From Coccinella septempunctata (taxonomy: Eukaryota; Arthropoda; Insecta; Coleoptera; Coccinellidae), in NCBI RefSeq assembly GCF_907165205.1, contig NC_058196.1, positions 12,814,501 to 12,878,500 on the forward strand: a stretch of 64,000 bases of DNA, written 5' to 3'. The notes under the pieces are model-generated. The model worked only from the letters and a program-made list of their open reading frames with translations. It did no database searches and was not told the DNA's origin. Of the stretch, positions 1-11,880 are shown one piece after another. Position 1 is the first letter of the stretch. Each line of letters begins with the position of its first letter. A program made the position numbers and the translations under genes.

Positions 1-960
1 TTAATCAGACCAGACTTCTGTCTGCTCTGTAGCTCAAAGGGTCATGAGGTGATTTACCTGGTTTACATATAGGGATGAAGAATGTGTCTTTCAGACAGGA
101 GGAGATTAGAATTAAAAATTTGATGTAAGCCTTCAAAAAATTTTCCAGGGAAGGCGAAGAGAGATATTCCCTAAAGGTGAGGTCTCTTGATTTGATTAAG
201 TCTGAAAGGGAGTCATCTCACCAGACCTGGCGAATTTGGAGCGATTGTTGTGGGGGGGTTTCCTATAAGGGGTGGAACGCTCGGGTGCGGTGATAACTAT
301 TTTCTGGAATGATTCCAGATTATATGGGTTTAATGAAGATGACAGAGTATGAACTTCTTCGTGAAAGAGCTATTCCCTAAATCACCATCAACTGACTACA
401 ACAACCTTAGACTTATATCTTTGGAGCAAAGGGTGACAGCCAGGGCACTTGGGCCATGACCTGGAGGGGACACTCTAGTAGGGACACCAGTGTCCTGATT
501 CTACCTGTTCTAATGTCCTGTTCTAATAGAACCTCCTCCAAAATTCTACCATTGTAGGTGGTGTAGGAAGAGCCCCAAAGGGGATTCTGGGAGTTAATAT
601 CCACAGCAATAAGAAAGCAAGGAGATAATTGAGGCAGAAGAGAGTACCAGAGTGATTTAGGAAATTTTATGCTAGGGGGGCAGAAATATTTATCACAGTG
701 AGATCCGCAACTTGGATTGCTTGAATTTGAAGGTGAGCTGGAGTACGGGGGAGTGAAAGGTGAACCGGGGAAAAATTTGGGTTGTTTTCAATAAGGATGG
801 CAATGCCACGCCCCAAAGTGATTCGTCCCGGAGAATATTGTATCCCTGAACCCTGAAGTTGGAGGAAGGTTTCAGTCAAGTCTCAGAGACGGTTGAAGAT
901 TAAAGATGTGATTTTTCAAAGTATCGAAATTTCAGTTGGTAGACCTAATATTCCATTGGA
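1..960 (-). pseudogene. ORF2 remnant: endonuclease and start of reverse transcriptase
   Basis: Two endonuclease pieces are readable on the minus strand: one at 667-900 with ETFLQLQ and a following RGIAILI strand, and one at 413-604 with DINSQNPLWGS, the usual GDxN-type block. Further left, about 230-15, a frame reads IPICKPGKSPHDPLSYR, which fits the RT fingers motif (normally followed by PISL). Frameshifts and apparent deletions separate them. Catalytic RT motifs would lie outside the window. Confidence 0.65.
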
Positions 961-1009
961 GTATCATTCAATAGGAAAAGAAGAAAAGAAAAGGCGGAGG
1001 GAGAGAATA

Positions 1010-2467
1010 TTAGACTACTGACCTGGGGAGCAGGAAGGTTTGTGGGAGGTAAAAAGAGGATTTAGTTTGTTTATAAGTTCTGAGCGAAGAAAAGGAGGAA
1101 TGTCTTGAACGTCTAGATTTTTCTCTGAAGAAACAATGTTGTGATGGAATGGAAATCTTTGTTCTGTAAAAGAGATGTTTCCTTTTGAAGGAGGGATAAG
1201 GAGGGGGAGGGGGAGGTATCATAGAGAAAGAGATGGGTGAGATCGCTCTATTGGAGTGAACTTGAATGAGCTGATCCTGATGGGCAGCTTTGTCGTAGCC
1301 ATATCTACCAGCAGAGGGGAGTTTCCTTTTTTTGTGCAATTCAAGATAAGAATAAGATGGTTTAGAGGAATTATCAATTGTTCTTCTGTTATGAACAGAA
1401 ACTATGTTTGGATTTTTCGATGAAGAGTTATTGGAGGAAATTGCAGGAAAGCTTTGGGGCGAATTGGCCAGGGGAACTGAATCAAATTTTGAGTTGATCA
1501 GAGGAGGCATAGCTTTTGGGGACAAATTTGAGAGCTTCAAAATAGGAAATATTTTCTAAGCCTATTACAGTATTAGTTTTCTTTTTAAGTGCAAACTGAG
1601 GTCATATTGTGTCCGTAAATGCATGTTTGTCTGCGCAAAAGATACACTTGAGGAGGTCTTTTTCCTTGTTCTGGCAATCATCCTCTTCGTGAGAAAGACC
1701 GCAGTTCCGGCAACGTTTTTGGCCTTCACAATTTGCCAAAGTATGACCATATCGGAGACATTTGTACCTCCTATTTAATTGTCTGGTTTCAAGGATTTTA
1801 ATTTTCGAATCAGCCTCAAGAAGGCTGATCTTCAGACGTGATATCGGAACCAACATTAGAAATGACTCCCTTGCTCGTAACCATACTGGAAGGTATATAA
1901 ATGTCTATGTCATCTTAGGAGCAAAAAGGGTTTTTTAATAGGAAGAATTAGCGGAGGAAAGGGAAGAAAATTCTATTGATAGTCTATTCTTTCTTTTTTG
2001 GAAATATCAATTATATAAGTAATACCTTCTTGTATTAACTTTTTCCCCAAATTCATGGGGTATATGATATATATATGACCATATGACCATTTTCTTTTGA
2101 TTCAATAATAATAATGAATGAGCCAGTTGAAGAAGGAGGGTATTTGGCTGAGTTTGGAGTTATTTTTTCTAGAGGAGGAGGACTTTGAATGAATTTTTGA
2201 ATTAGATTTGAGTTGATTTATTATTCGAGAAAAACTATCTGCTTCTCTAATCATTTCATGATCGTCTTTAAATTGAGATCTTATTGTATCAATCTCCTTT
2301 GACAAGAGAATAATGTTTGCAGGGGAAAAAGTGAACTCGGTCCCATCCTTTAGATTACAAAGCGATGACACAGTTTTTTGAGAGGTAGGAGTGAAATGTA
2401 AAAACACTAGTTTATCAGAAAAAAATGAGGAGGAGCAGCTGTGCTCCTCGTCAATGTCCCTATCCAT
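1010..2467 (-). pseudogene. ORF1 (nucleic-acid-binding gag-like protein) of decayed non-LTR element
   Basis: Fragments in different frames make up one protein. The N-terminal piece (2,102-2,467) begins with an ATG and is polar and serine-rich. A middle piece (1,602-1,856) has closely spaced Cys/His knuckles, including CRNCGLSHEEDDC and CIFC, as in ORF1 proteins that bind element RNA. A proline/serine-rich C-terminal piece lies at 1,010-1,540. At least two frameshifts separate the pieces. The endonuclease remnant follows directly, as expected for this element type. No function survives. Confidence 0.65.
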
Positions 2468-2611
2468 CTCTCTCCCACTTACATGGGAAAGACTGCATGC
2501 GGATTGTAACCAATAAAAAGATAATTAATTATAAAGTTAAGTTATCTTGATTGAAGGGATAACAGACAGACTTACCACTTACACTAAAAACACTTGTTGA
2601 AAAGTTGAAAA

Positions 2612-3190
2612 TTAACCAAATATTAAAGGAAATACGAGAATCCAGGAAAAAAGCGCAGGGAGACACCATTCGAACGACGGTTGACCTCCGAATCCTACTC
2701 TTGACTTCGTGGCAGTTTCTTCGGGTATATATTTTTGAAGCAATTGCCTAATAAGTGTCAACTGAAAATCAGCTAGCGAAATATGCTGTCCAGTTTCCAC
2801 TTTATATGCAGCATGTGGGTTGATTACCACTACCTATGTCTATCAAGTGAAATTTTTTTTTTTAAACCACTTTACATTTTCATAGGCATTCAACAGAACT
2901 TGGTAACATAACAATCTTGTCAATAGTTTCCATGTTCTCATTATATTCTTTGACGCAATTTGGTTTGTTTTTTCATTTCACCTGTTTGCCATATTTTTTC
3001 CACTAGGAACTATTTTGTTTTCATGAATAGTTTTAAGCATATGTACTACTCTTCGATCAAACCATTTCTAAACTAGGATCTTATCTGTATGTTTACTGAC
3101 ATATGATTCTTTCACTTTCATCTATGATAATTGTGGCATTCCCATTCTGTTTCTACGAACGGTGCCACAACAATATGTTTCATTTTCGTG
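2612..3190 (-). pseudogene. piggyBac-like transposase, C-terminal remnant
   Basis: Read on the minus strand from about 3,190, broken frames give GTVRRNRMGMP, then RRVVHMLKTIHEN, then a piece resembling the 'DYNKxMxxVD' block (YNENMETIDK), then INPHAAYK and a DFQLTLIRQLLQKY helix. This order matches the C-terminal half of piggyBac-family transposases. Stops and frameshifts occur throughout and no N-terminal half or terminal inverted repeats were found. Identification is by motif order only. Confidence 0.6.
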
Positions 3191-3359
3191 TAGATACTCT
3201 ACAAGTGTTGGGCTTGTGAACTAGTTTGTAGAGACTCGTCTATACAAAGATTTCTGAAAGGGTTCAAACTAGACTGGAACTTATTTTTTAGAAATTTCAA
3301 AAGATATTCCATTTTGAAAAACGATTTCTGGTAATCTGCTCGTCATTGTTACAAAAATG
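3191..3359. other. No feature recognised
   Basis: Spacer between the piggyBac-like remnant and the next retroelement. I see no coding or repeat signal. Confidence 0.4.
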
Positions 3360-6005
3360 TAATAATCTCAATATCAGCACATACCTATCCCTGCTCATTG
3401 TTTTTCCAATAGTAGGTGTAGATAACAGAGGGTCTCTGGACAACAGTCGCTCAATTTCAACTTTTTATTTCGGGAATATCAATGAAGCCAAGTTGATAGT
3501 TCTATCGGTCTACAGACCCAGTGGTGGTGATGTAGCTGTTTTTTTTTTGAGAGGATGGAAATGGTGCTTACTTCCATTGGCGTGGGCCCAGATATTATCG
3601 TATCTGGTGATTTCAACATTAACCTTTTGCAGTCAACGAATGTTGGTGAAAAAATTGAATTTCTATCCCTGATGAGTTCATTTGAGCTATCTCAAACAAT
3701 TCAAGAAGCTACCAGAATAACACCTAACAGTAGTAGTTGCTTAGATAATATTTTTACCACTTTTCATAGCTCTGAATGTGAATCTCAGGTGCTCAGAACT
3801 GTAATATCCGATCACTTTGGTCAAAAGATTTCTTTTAAATTCCTTAAAATAAACACCAACAAACCAATATTCAGAAGATTTTTCACTTCTGAGGCTATCG
3901 AGGCTTTCAGGAGTGATCTGAGGGAGCAGGACTGGGCGTCTGTATTTGAAGCAGAATAATATGACGTGAATTTTCAATGGGAAAGCTTTGTTGAGATATT
4001 TTTATTGTTTTTTTTTTTGAGAAATTCCCTAAAAAACTGGTTCATGTTAAAAAAGAGGATTCCACAAAGATGTTTGTGACTCAGGAAATTATAGAATGTA
4101 AAAATGAATTAGATAATCTTTTGTTACTGAGAACTCACCACAAAGTATATGACGATCTTTATAAAATTGAGAAGAAAAACTATGAGTCTCTTCTATTGAA
4201 ATCAAAAGCTTCATACTATGAAAAAAAATTCAAGGTTCAGATAACAAATCAAAAATGATGTGGTCTATAGTAAATGATATAACAGGGAAAACTCTTAACA
4301 ATGAATGTTATGTTGAAGGGTCACCATCCGAGGTGTCAAACAGTTTTTCCACGTTTCTTGAATCACTCATTCAGAAGTTGTTTAAAGAAATTATGGATCT
4401 TCCCTTTGTTGATTATTCTCCAGATATAAAGAAAACATTCACCCTCTCACAAGTTTCACCCGAAGAAATTGTTCAAATAATTAAAGTTTCAAAAATAAAC
4501 ATTGCAGTGGATATGATGAGATACCTCTATCACTAATCAAATCATGTAGCGATGAACTGAGTACTGTGATTTCATATATTGTCAATAATTCTTTTAAATT
4601 TGAAATATTCCCTAATCAGCTGAAATATTCATTAATAAAACCTATTTACAGAAGAGGAAATGAAAATGCACTTGAAAACTATAGTCCTATAAGCCTTCTC
4701 CCTAGTTTTTCACGGATATTTGAAAAAGCGATGTCTTCAAGGCTTGTAGAATTTTGCATGAGAAATAAAATATTTAGTGACTCACAACATGGTTACCTTG
4801 GGGGTAGGTCTCCGATCACAGCCATTTTTCAATTCACTCATGAAATAATAAAAATACTGTAAAGAGATGAACTCGGTTTAGGCTTATTTATTGATCAAAC
4901 AAGAGCATACGATTGCCTCAATCATGGTTATCTACTCAAAAAACTTGAAAAAATGGGCTTTCGTAATGAGGTAAAAGGGTGGTTTGAGTCCTACCTCGGA
5001 GGTCGCCATCAGAAAGTTGCTGTAAGAGTCGAAGATGTGTGTCTGAATCAGAGTTCAAAAAGATTGAAACAGGAGTACCTCAGGGTAGTGTACTAGGCCC
5101 GATATTATTCATTCTATATGTAAATGATCTGTGTATATTAATCAAATGCCTCTTAATTATTATTACTTGTTTTGTAGATGATACAAACATATTATTAGAA
5201 GGTCAGAATTTTTCAATTCTCGGTGATAAAACTGATGAAACTTTCACAATAATCAAAAATTGGCTCTACTCCAATAAACTTGTAATAAATGAGGACAAAA
5301 CTGCAGCATTAATTTTCAGTACTGATAAATCGCGCCGAGATCTGAATGACATCTTGCAGCTCGGAAATGGAAGTGTACCAGTGAAAGATTCTGTAAAGTT
5401 TCTGGGTCTATATGTTGATAGATTTTTGAAATGGTACGATCACATTGAATACTTATCTATTAAACTAAGTAAAATCAGTTTTGGCATAAGAACATTGTCA
5501 AAGTATATAAGTGAGAAAGAATTGAGGATAGTCTATTTCGCGAACGCTGAGTCAATTATGAGGTATGGTATAATTTTCTGGGGAAGTAGTTCAGCGGTAG
5601 ATGTAATTTTCAAAGTTCAAAAAAAAAATTGTTAGAATTATGTGTCATTTATCCTATAGAGAGTCTTGTAGAGGAGTTTTCAAGAATAATAGAATTTTAA
5701 CTCTGTATGCCTTATATATATTTGGTTGTTTGATATTTTTTTTCAAGCACAGAGAAAAGTTTGAGGTATATACTACTCAGCATGATTATAACACTAGATC
5801 AGAAAACCTACACTATCCCATTCACAGATTATCCATAACGGAAAAACATCCTTCGTACATGTGCATAAAATTATTCAATGCACTTCCAACTAATATAAGA
5901 ATTTTAAATAACATAAATGTTTTCAAAAAAAGACTGAAAAACTGTCTTATTGATATTGAGCCATATTCACTGAGCGAATACTCTGTAGCTGCAAAGCGTT
6001 TGTAA
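3360..6005 (+). pseudogene. Endonuclease-reverse transcriptase, multiply frameshifted
   Basis: Endonuclease pieces: VLSVYRPSGG (about 3,510), then after a frameshift VSGDFNINLL (about 3,605) and VISDHFGQ (about 3,805), the catalytic SDH block. RT pieces follow at 4,255-4,536, 4,566-4,862 (NYSPISLLPSFSRIFEKAM), about 4,880-5,040 and 5,039-5,635, the last with GVPQGSVLGPILFILYVNDL and an intact FVDD active site. The C-terminal thumb/tail piece is at 5,640-6,005. At least five frame breaks are present. The protein would nick DNA and reverse-transcribe its own RNA; this copy cannot. Confidence 0.85.
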
Positions 6006-6016
6006 ATGTATTTTTG

Positions 6017-6032
6017 TGACGTCGATTTCATT
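6017..6032. repeat. Target-site duplication, left copy (16 bp)
   Basis: TGACGTCGATTTCATT here is identical to 11,480-11,495 and brackets the minus-strand I-like element. Removing that element and one copy joins the 3' UTR of the older plus-strand element to its own polyadenylation signal and tail. Confidence 0.95.
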
Positions 6033-6130
6033 ATTATTTATTTTATTTATTTAATTTAAGTGTCTCGACTTCAGAGGTCATTGACACGGTTACAGTCTAT
6101 TTTTTAACTATATGTGTACAATGTAAAATT

Positions 6131-9100
6131 TCAAATCTGACTGTACAGTTGAGTTGCCTTAAGGTAATTGATTAGATTTCCAAAGTTTGTGGAGTTGTGA
6201 AGAATTTCCTTTAGGTTCGACTCTATTTTGTAGGATCTCCTATCGTTTTCATAATGTGAGCACTCCACCAGAAAATGTGGGATTGTGAGAGGGCTGCTAC
6301 AGTGGTGGCACGTTGGGGGTTCTTGGTTGCTCATAAGGTAGCCGTGAGTAATTCTACAGTGTCCAATCCGAAGCCGTCTGATTATAGTTTGGTCCCTCCT
6401 CTTCATTGGTGGTAATTGTATGGGGTCCCATACGGAATCCTGTATATTTCTTAGTTTTCCTCTAGAGCAGCTCCACTGTGCTTGCCATTGCTCGTTGACT
6501 GATCTTCTGAGGTGGGTTCCGATGTCTTGTGGAAGTTGGATATGCCTTATTGGGACATTGGAGGTGGAAGCTTCTTTGCAAGCTCGGTCGGCAGTTTCGT
6601 TGCCCTCAATCCCCACATGTGATGGAACCCAAATCAGTACGATTGATGTCCCGAGGTGCGAGAGTGTCTGGCATTGATTTTGGATTCTTTCAACAATGGG
6701 GTGTTGGGAGTAAGGGTTTACTATTAAGTGTAGCGAGGCTAGTGAATCGGTGCATATTGCTACCTTTTTAGAGTTGAGATGAGGAAGTTTCAATGCTTGG
6801 AAAATGCTGAAGAGTTCACCTGTTTGAATGCAACATATGGTCGAGATCCGGAATTTCCCGAGGATGGAGTTTCGATTTGTAACTGCACAGCCCACTGCGT
6901 TTTCAGTTTTGGAAGCATCTGTGTATAGAGTTTCATCGAACGAATACTTTTCTAGTATCTCTTGAAAAGACTTCCGATAGAGTTCGTTTGGAACGCTATA
7001 TTTTTTGTGTCGGCTTAGTGATGTGTCGACAAGTGGGAGGGATTTCAACCAAGGGGGAGTCTTAGATATGGAGTAGGGAATGGTGGCAGAGAAAGAGATG
7101 GAAGTGGAGAGATTTTCAACCATTTTTGGGAGAGGAAGACAGCGTGTGCAGTTTGATGGCACTCTGTCTCGTGTGTTGATGAGAGAGTAAACAGGATTTC
7201 TCGGGTTGGCTGACACTCTGGCAGCATATGTTAAGAGCATTTTTTGGCGACGAAGTTGGAGAGGAAGTTCTCGTGACTCACAGTAGAGACTCAAATTTGG
7301 GCTGGATCGGAACGCTCCAGTGCATAATCTGAGAGCAGTATTGTGGACGACATCGAGGGAACGGAGTGAGTTTTTTGATGCTGTAATATATACAAGGCTG
7401 CCGTAGTCAAGTTTGGATCGAATCAGAGCTCTGTAAACAGCAAGAAGCACTCTTTCATCGGCGCCCCATTGGTAATGCGCTAGGGTTTTGAGGATGTTCA
7501 TCTGCTTCAAACAGTTTCCTTTTATTTTTTGAATGTGGCGTTTCCAGGTGAGTTTGGAGTCAAAAGTCAGTCCGAGGATAGTTAAGTCATTCACTATGGG
7601 GAGAACTACACCGTTCAGACGGATGGAGGGTTGCTGCGAGCTCTTACGTCTTCTGGAGAACTTTATGACCTTAGACTTGTTGGCGGCGAACTGAAATCCA
7701 CTAGATTTCGACCAGAGTTCGAGATTGTTCACAGCGTTTTGTAGAAGGGCACTGGTGGTATTTGTGTTCTTTCCATGACAGTAAAGATAAAGGTCATCAG
7801 CAAATATAGAGAGCTTGACTGGAGAAGAAATTGAGTCGTCTATATCATTGATGGCAACTAGGAAGAGGGTTGTACTAAGTACAGAGCCTTGGTCAAGTCC
7901 GTTCTCAACATAAAATGGTTTAGACATTGTGCCATTTGCAGTAACTGAGAATGATCTGGAGGAGATAAATATGATCAGGAACTCCAAAATTCTTCCAGAG
8001 AGACCGATTTTCTTAAGATTTCTTAAGACGGTGGAGGTCTTCGTAGTAGGGTAAGCACTCTCGATATCTAACGCAACAGCGACGACATCTTGATTGAGTT
8101 GTAGCGAGTTTGCTATGTGAGTTTGGAGGGAGAATAAGTTGTCTATAGTACTACGATGAGCTCTGAAGCTTGATTGGTATTTGTTTAGTAGGTTGTGTTT
8201 CTCTAGATACCAGAGGAGTCTGCGATTAACCATCTTCTCTAACAATTTGCATAGCGTGCATGTGAGTGAGATCGGCCTGAAAGAGTTTGGGCAGATGTCA
8301 GTTGTGCATCTTTTCTTGACTGGAATAATGGTGGATACTTTCCAAGAGGATGGGAATATTTGATTAGCCCATATGTTGTTGTACAGCTTCAGGATAATCT
8401 TTAACGAGTTGCCGTGTAGGTATTTCAGGAATATTACAGGAATATGATCAGGACCAGCTGCTGAGTTTTTAAATGAGTGAAGAGAATTAGTGAGTTCATC
8501 CATGGTGAATGGAAGGTTCAGCTCATTGCAATCAGGGGATGGTGGTGGGAAGTTTTCTTCAGGTTCTGCAGAAGTCTGAGTGTCGATTGTCTTCGAATGA
8601 TAGTATTGTCCAAGAGTGTCAACTATGTTTTGACTGTCTGTGAGAATTGAGTTGTTGTACTTGACTGCTGGGATTTTGTAGGCAGTACTTTTTCCTTGGA
8701 TCTGGTGAATTTTCTTCCATACTAGATTAGTTGGTGTGTTAGGTGTTATGGAATTCACATAAGTGGCCCAGGAAGTTCTCTTACTTTCTTTGAGTGTTCT
8801 TCTGCACTGAGATCTAATTTTCTTGAAATTTACTAGGTTCTCTTGACTGCGAACTCTACGGAATTTATTAAGTGCTGTCTTACATCTCCTCACAGCTTCT
8901 GCGCACTGATCGCTCCACCATGGAACAATCCTTCTTGAGGGGTCGAACGAGAACTGTCCCACATATACTTCTGCGCTTGAAATTATTATGCCAGTTATGT
9001 GTTCAACTGCTTTGTCGATATCAAGGGGGAGGACGGATTCAGTAAGTTGTTCGTTTATGTACTGACCAAATCCGATCCAATCGGCTTGCTTTATTCTCCA

Positions 9101-9774
9101 CTTCTTGATGTTTTGCGGGGTTTTCGGTGCATTATTCGTGACAAGTATCGGGTAATGGTTGCTGTCATAGAGGCAATCAAGGGTGTTCCATGTGAGGTGG
9201 GAGCCGGTACGTGCATCACATAGGCTGAGGTCAATGCTCGAGAAGGTGGAAGACATGTTGAAGAAGGTGGGACTGCCCGTGTTCAAAAGATAAAGATCAA
9301 GGTTATTAATAACTTCCTCCACTATGTGTCCTCTGCCGAAAGTATTGATAGAACCCCACATTATGCTATGGGCATTAAAATCTCCGACCAGTAAGAAGGG
9401 TTCTGGAAGTTGATTTATGAGGTTTAGGAGGTCCGCTCTTGTGAGATTGAAATTTGGGGGTATGTAGAGGGAGCATATTGTCATTTTTTCTGGGAGGTAG
9501 GCTGTTGCTGCAACTGCTTCCAAGTTGGTGAGTAGATGGAGTTGAGTTGAATAAATATCGTCTGAGATAAAGACACTGGTGCCACCGCTAGCTCTCGAAT
9601 ATTCTGCTCTAATATGATGATAAGATGTGAAGTGTTTTAGGTTATTCAATTTGTTCTCTTTGAAGTTCGTTTCTTGTAGGCATAGTATGTCCGCAGATGT
9701 GTCTGATATTATTTGGTGAATACGCTCGATTCGGGGAAAGAAGCCATTACAATTCCATTGCAGTAATTTGAAAA
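6131..9774 (-). CDS. ORF2: endonuclease - reverse transcriptase - RNase H (I-like element)
   Basis: The open frame of about 1,214 codons begins 10 nt after the ORF1 stop with LLQWNCNGF, the usual first strand of an APE-type endonuclease. No ATG precedes that domain. In order: endonuclease (LCLQETNF, LVGDFNAHS), RT (FRPISLTCTLCKLLEK, then an intact FADD active site), RNase H (TDAS, GELF, TDSLASL, SHVGIEGNETADRA, with the acidic residues present) and a C-terminal CHHC...H...C motif. It nicks target DNA and copies element RNA onto it. No frame break was found, so the enzyme may be functional if translation can start. The start is probably by re-initiation or a non-AUG codon (inference). Confidence 0.92.
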
Positions 9775-9788
9775 GTTATAGTATAGCG

Positions 9789-11186
9789 TTATTGTGATGA
9801 GGGAACAGACGGTTGGGAAGGGACAGGAGAGCATTCATCATCACTAGAGTCCAATGGAGTAGATGTCGTAATACTAGGAATACTTTCTGTTTCCATCGAG
9901 CCATCAGCGAGTTGTTGCTTGATTTTCTTGGATAGTCGTGTGAAGCGATTTTTCATGGATCTTTCGGAAAGATGTGGATATATAATGTGCATATCCTGTA
10001 GTAGGCCTCGGATGTTGTTCGTGAACTTTAATGCTTCTTCATAGGGGATACTAGAGCCGTGACTGTTTTCTATGAATGCGAAAATATTGTCTGTTGGAAG
10101 CGTAAGTGCATTGGGGTTGGTGTTGTATACTTGTATAATATCTGCTTTAGTTTGATTGGAGAGGCTGAATTCGGTTGTGGTTTCTAATTTACGTTTTTTC
10201 TTGTTGGGATTCTTAGAGGATGGATCTACTGGTGTAAATTTTTTTGGTGGAGGCATTTTTGCTGTGGTATCACTCGAAATATCAGCAATCTCGTCCGGTA
10301 TGCTAGTGACATCACTTGGAGTGTCTACTTCTGAACGACCTCTTTTATGTATCAGAGGTAGATTATCGAGAGATTGGGTATCATGTGCGGTGTTTGGATG
10401 ATCAAGCAGTTGTGGTTCTGGTGAACGAATGACGTTTTCATTTTGAGAGGGGAGGCTGAGGGTTGGGGGATAAGGACAGGAGTTGGCAATATGACCTGGC
10501 TTCTTACAGAGGAAGCATTCCATTTTATCTGTGGATAGGAAAATTCTGTAGTCGGTGTCTTCAAATGAAATAATGGTGGAAGTTTGTAGTTCGAATTTTT
10601 CAGAATTTACATGGACGTAAACTTGTCGCCTAAAGCTCAGAATGTGACTGAATTCATCGCCTGGGATGCCAGCTTTCAGGAACGATATGGGTGAGGACAT
10701 CTGCAGGCCGCAGCTTTTGATCGCTTTTTCGACATATTCGTTTGGGATGCATGGGGAAACATTTGATATGATGATCCGTTTCGTAGGTGAGATGAGTCTT
10801 CGAATCGGAACTTGAATGTTGTTAACATTAATTGTTGGATGGTTCGAAATGAGATTGTTGACAATATTCAGACTTGAAAGATAGATGCATATCCTATTGT
10901 TTGAAATCCTTGATGCGTAGGTTATCGATTTGGCACCAACTATTTGACTTACAGCTCGGACGAAATCTTGGAGTTTCAGGTTGTCATCAGAATGGAACAC
11001 TATTGCTTGATCTTTTTTTGGATATATAATCTTTGGAGTCGCTTTGGCAGCCGATGAGTAGGTCGAATTGGGTTGAGAACTATTTGAAGTATAAGAGGTT
11101 GACGGTTGTGATGGATTATTCGAAGAATAGTTGAAATTTGCTCCACTCTCGTAGTCAAGAGCGTTGCTCGTTAGTTTGTCTGCCAT
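9789..11186 (-). CDS. ORF1: RNA-binding gag-like protein with CCHC knuckle (I-like element)
   Basis: The frame is open from about 11,306, but the first ATG is at 11,184-11,186, giving about 465 residues. The sequence has a Ser/Asn/Gln-rich N-terminus, two probable alpha/beta RNA-binding folds (counted from 11,306: residues about 100-170 and 175-260), one CCHC knuckle (CFLCKKPGHIANSC, about residues 264-277) and a basic C-terminal half with KKRK clusters. Such proteins coat element RNA and accompany ORF2. The stop is 10 nt upstream of the ORF2 frame. A longer N-terminus from a non-AUG or mutated start is possible because the frame upstream is open and protein-like. Confidence 0.82.
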   Translation of the reverse strand: MADKLTSNALDYESGANFNYSSNNPSQPSTSYTSNSSQPNSTYSSAAKATPKIIYPKKDQAIVFHSDDNLKLQDFVRAVSQIVGAKSITYASRISNNRICIYLSSLNIVNNLISNHPTINVNNIQVPIRRLISPTKRIIISNVSPCIPNEYVEKAIKSCGLQMSSPISFLKAGIPGDEFSHILSFRRQVYVHVNSEKFELQTSTIISFEDTDYRIFLSTDKMECFLCKKPGHIANSCPYPPTLSLPSQNENVIRSPEPQLLDHPNTAHDTQSLDNLPLIHKRGRSEVDTPSDVTSIPDEIADISSDTTAKMPPPKKFTPVDPSSKNPNKKKRKLETTTEFSLSNQTKADIIQVYNTNPNALTLPTDNIFAFIENSHGSSIPYEEALKFTNNIRGLLQDMHIIYPHLSERSMKNRFTRLSKKIKQQLADGSMETESIPSITTSTPLDSSDDECSPVPSQPSVPSSQ

Positions 11187-11479
11187 TTCGGCAGATGTTA
11201 GTTTGGTTGTTTGCCTCGAAGCGGTGCGTGAGACCGCCTCGAGTATTTGAAGGTTTTCCTGACACAGATAAGTAGGGTCGTCGATGGTTGTAAATAATGT
11301 TTCCAAAATTAGTTAATTTTCACAGGATATGGAATGTTCTATCACCAGAAGATAGACAGATCTACATCTTCAGGAGGAATCACATGATTTTCCACATAAG
11401 AGTCACTTTTGAGCACAAAAATTCACTTGGAAACTGGAAGTACGAACACACGTCAACACTACACTCGTCAAATTTGACC

Positions 11480-11495
11480 TGACGTCGATTTCATT
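11480..11495. repeat. Target-site duplication, right copy (16 bp)
   Basis: Identical to 6,017-6,032. It marks the 5' end of the I-like element, showing that this copy is not noticeably 5'-truncated relative to its insertion. Confidence 0.95.
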
Positions 11496-11550
11496 TGATC
11501 TTTGTACGAAGATTCCTTGAAATAAAGTTATTATTTATTTATTTATTTAT
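11496..11550 (+). mobile_element. Detached 3' end of the older plus-strand element, with poly(A) signal and (TTAT)n tail
   Basis: Continues the 3' UTR interrupted at 6,032. It contains AATAAA at 11,521-11,526 and ends in TTAT repeats. A tandem-repeat tail is typical of target-primed non-LTR elements. Confidence 0.85.
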
Positions 11551-11824
11551 GGTTAGTAGGCTGCCATTTTTGACGGACGGGACGGGAAAATTTCTTTTTA
11601 TCTAAGTTTGCAGTAACATATTCGAATTATCTGGAATGAAATTTTTTCAAAAAAAAAATATAATTTTTCTGCTGGAAAATTTACTCACCTCCTCGTTTAA
11701 TTAGCAATTTTGGTAGCTAATTCTTCAGAAATGATACATTGTCCAATATTTATACAAAATTACGATTTGGGAAAATGAAGTAATTCAAGAAAAGACCAAA
11801 GAGGAACCTCTTTGAAAAGACCTA

Positions 11825-11880
11825 TGTTCAGACACCGAATATCAATGTTTAAAATTCCATAGCCTACTTGACGACTAATT
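11825..11880. repeat. Dispersed repeat A, copy 1
   Basis: About 56 bp starting TGTTCAGACAC and including AATTCCATAGCCTACTT. It matches 36,878-36,933 with a few differences. The parent element is not identified. Confidence 0.7.

Larger units (their letters stand above)
1..2467 (-). mobile_element. Decayed non-LTR retrotransposon (R1/I-like layout), 3' part outside window
   Basis: On the minus strand an ORF1 with zinc knuckles (2,467 down to about 1,010) is followed by endonuclease pieces (about 900-413) and the beginning of a reverse transcriptase (about 250-1). That is the ORF1-EN-RT order of two-ORF LINE-type elements. All frames are broken, so this is a dead copy. The RT continues to the left of the window. 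The clade assignment (R1/I-like) rests only on the knuckle layout and the fingers motif and is tentative. Confidence 0.75.
3360..6032 (+). mobile_element. Decayed CR1/Jockey-group non-LTR retrotransposon, 5'-truncated, split by a younger insertion
   Basis: Plus-strand endonuclease then RT pieces run from about 3,360 to 6,016. Its 3' UTR is interrupted at 6,032 by a minus-strand element flanked by a duplicated 16-bp target (6,017-6,032 and 11,480-11,495). The 3' end continues at 11,496 and finishes with an AATAAA signal and a (TTAT)n tail at about 11,550. The endonuclease N-terminus is missing. A related copy lies at 35,262-36,810 on the minus strand (similar C-terminal ILTL-LYI-FFHK segments). 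Confidence 0.85.
6033..11479 (-). mobile_element. Near-intact I-like (RNase H-bearing) non-LTR retrotransposon
   Basis: This 5.4-kb minus-strand element has an ORF1 with a CCHC knuckle and an ORF2 with endonuclease, RT, RNase H and a C-terminal CCHC, ending in a TAAA-type tail at 6,033-6,058. The perfect 16-bp TSD and long uninterrupted frames indicate a recent insertion. The RNase H domain after RT points to the I/LOA group rather than Jockey or CR1; the exact family needs a phylogeny. Confidence 0.92.
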
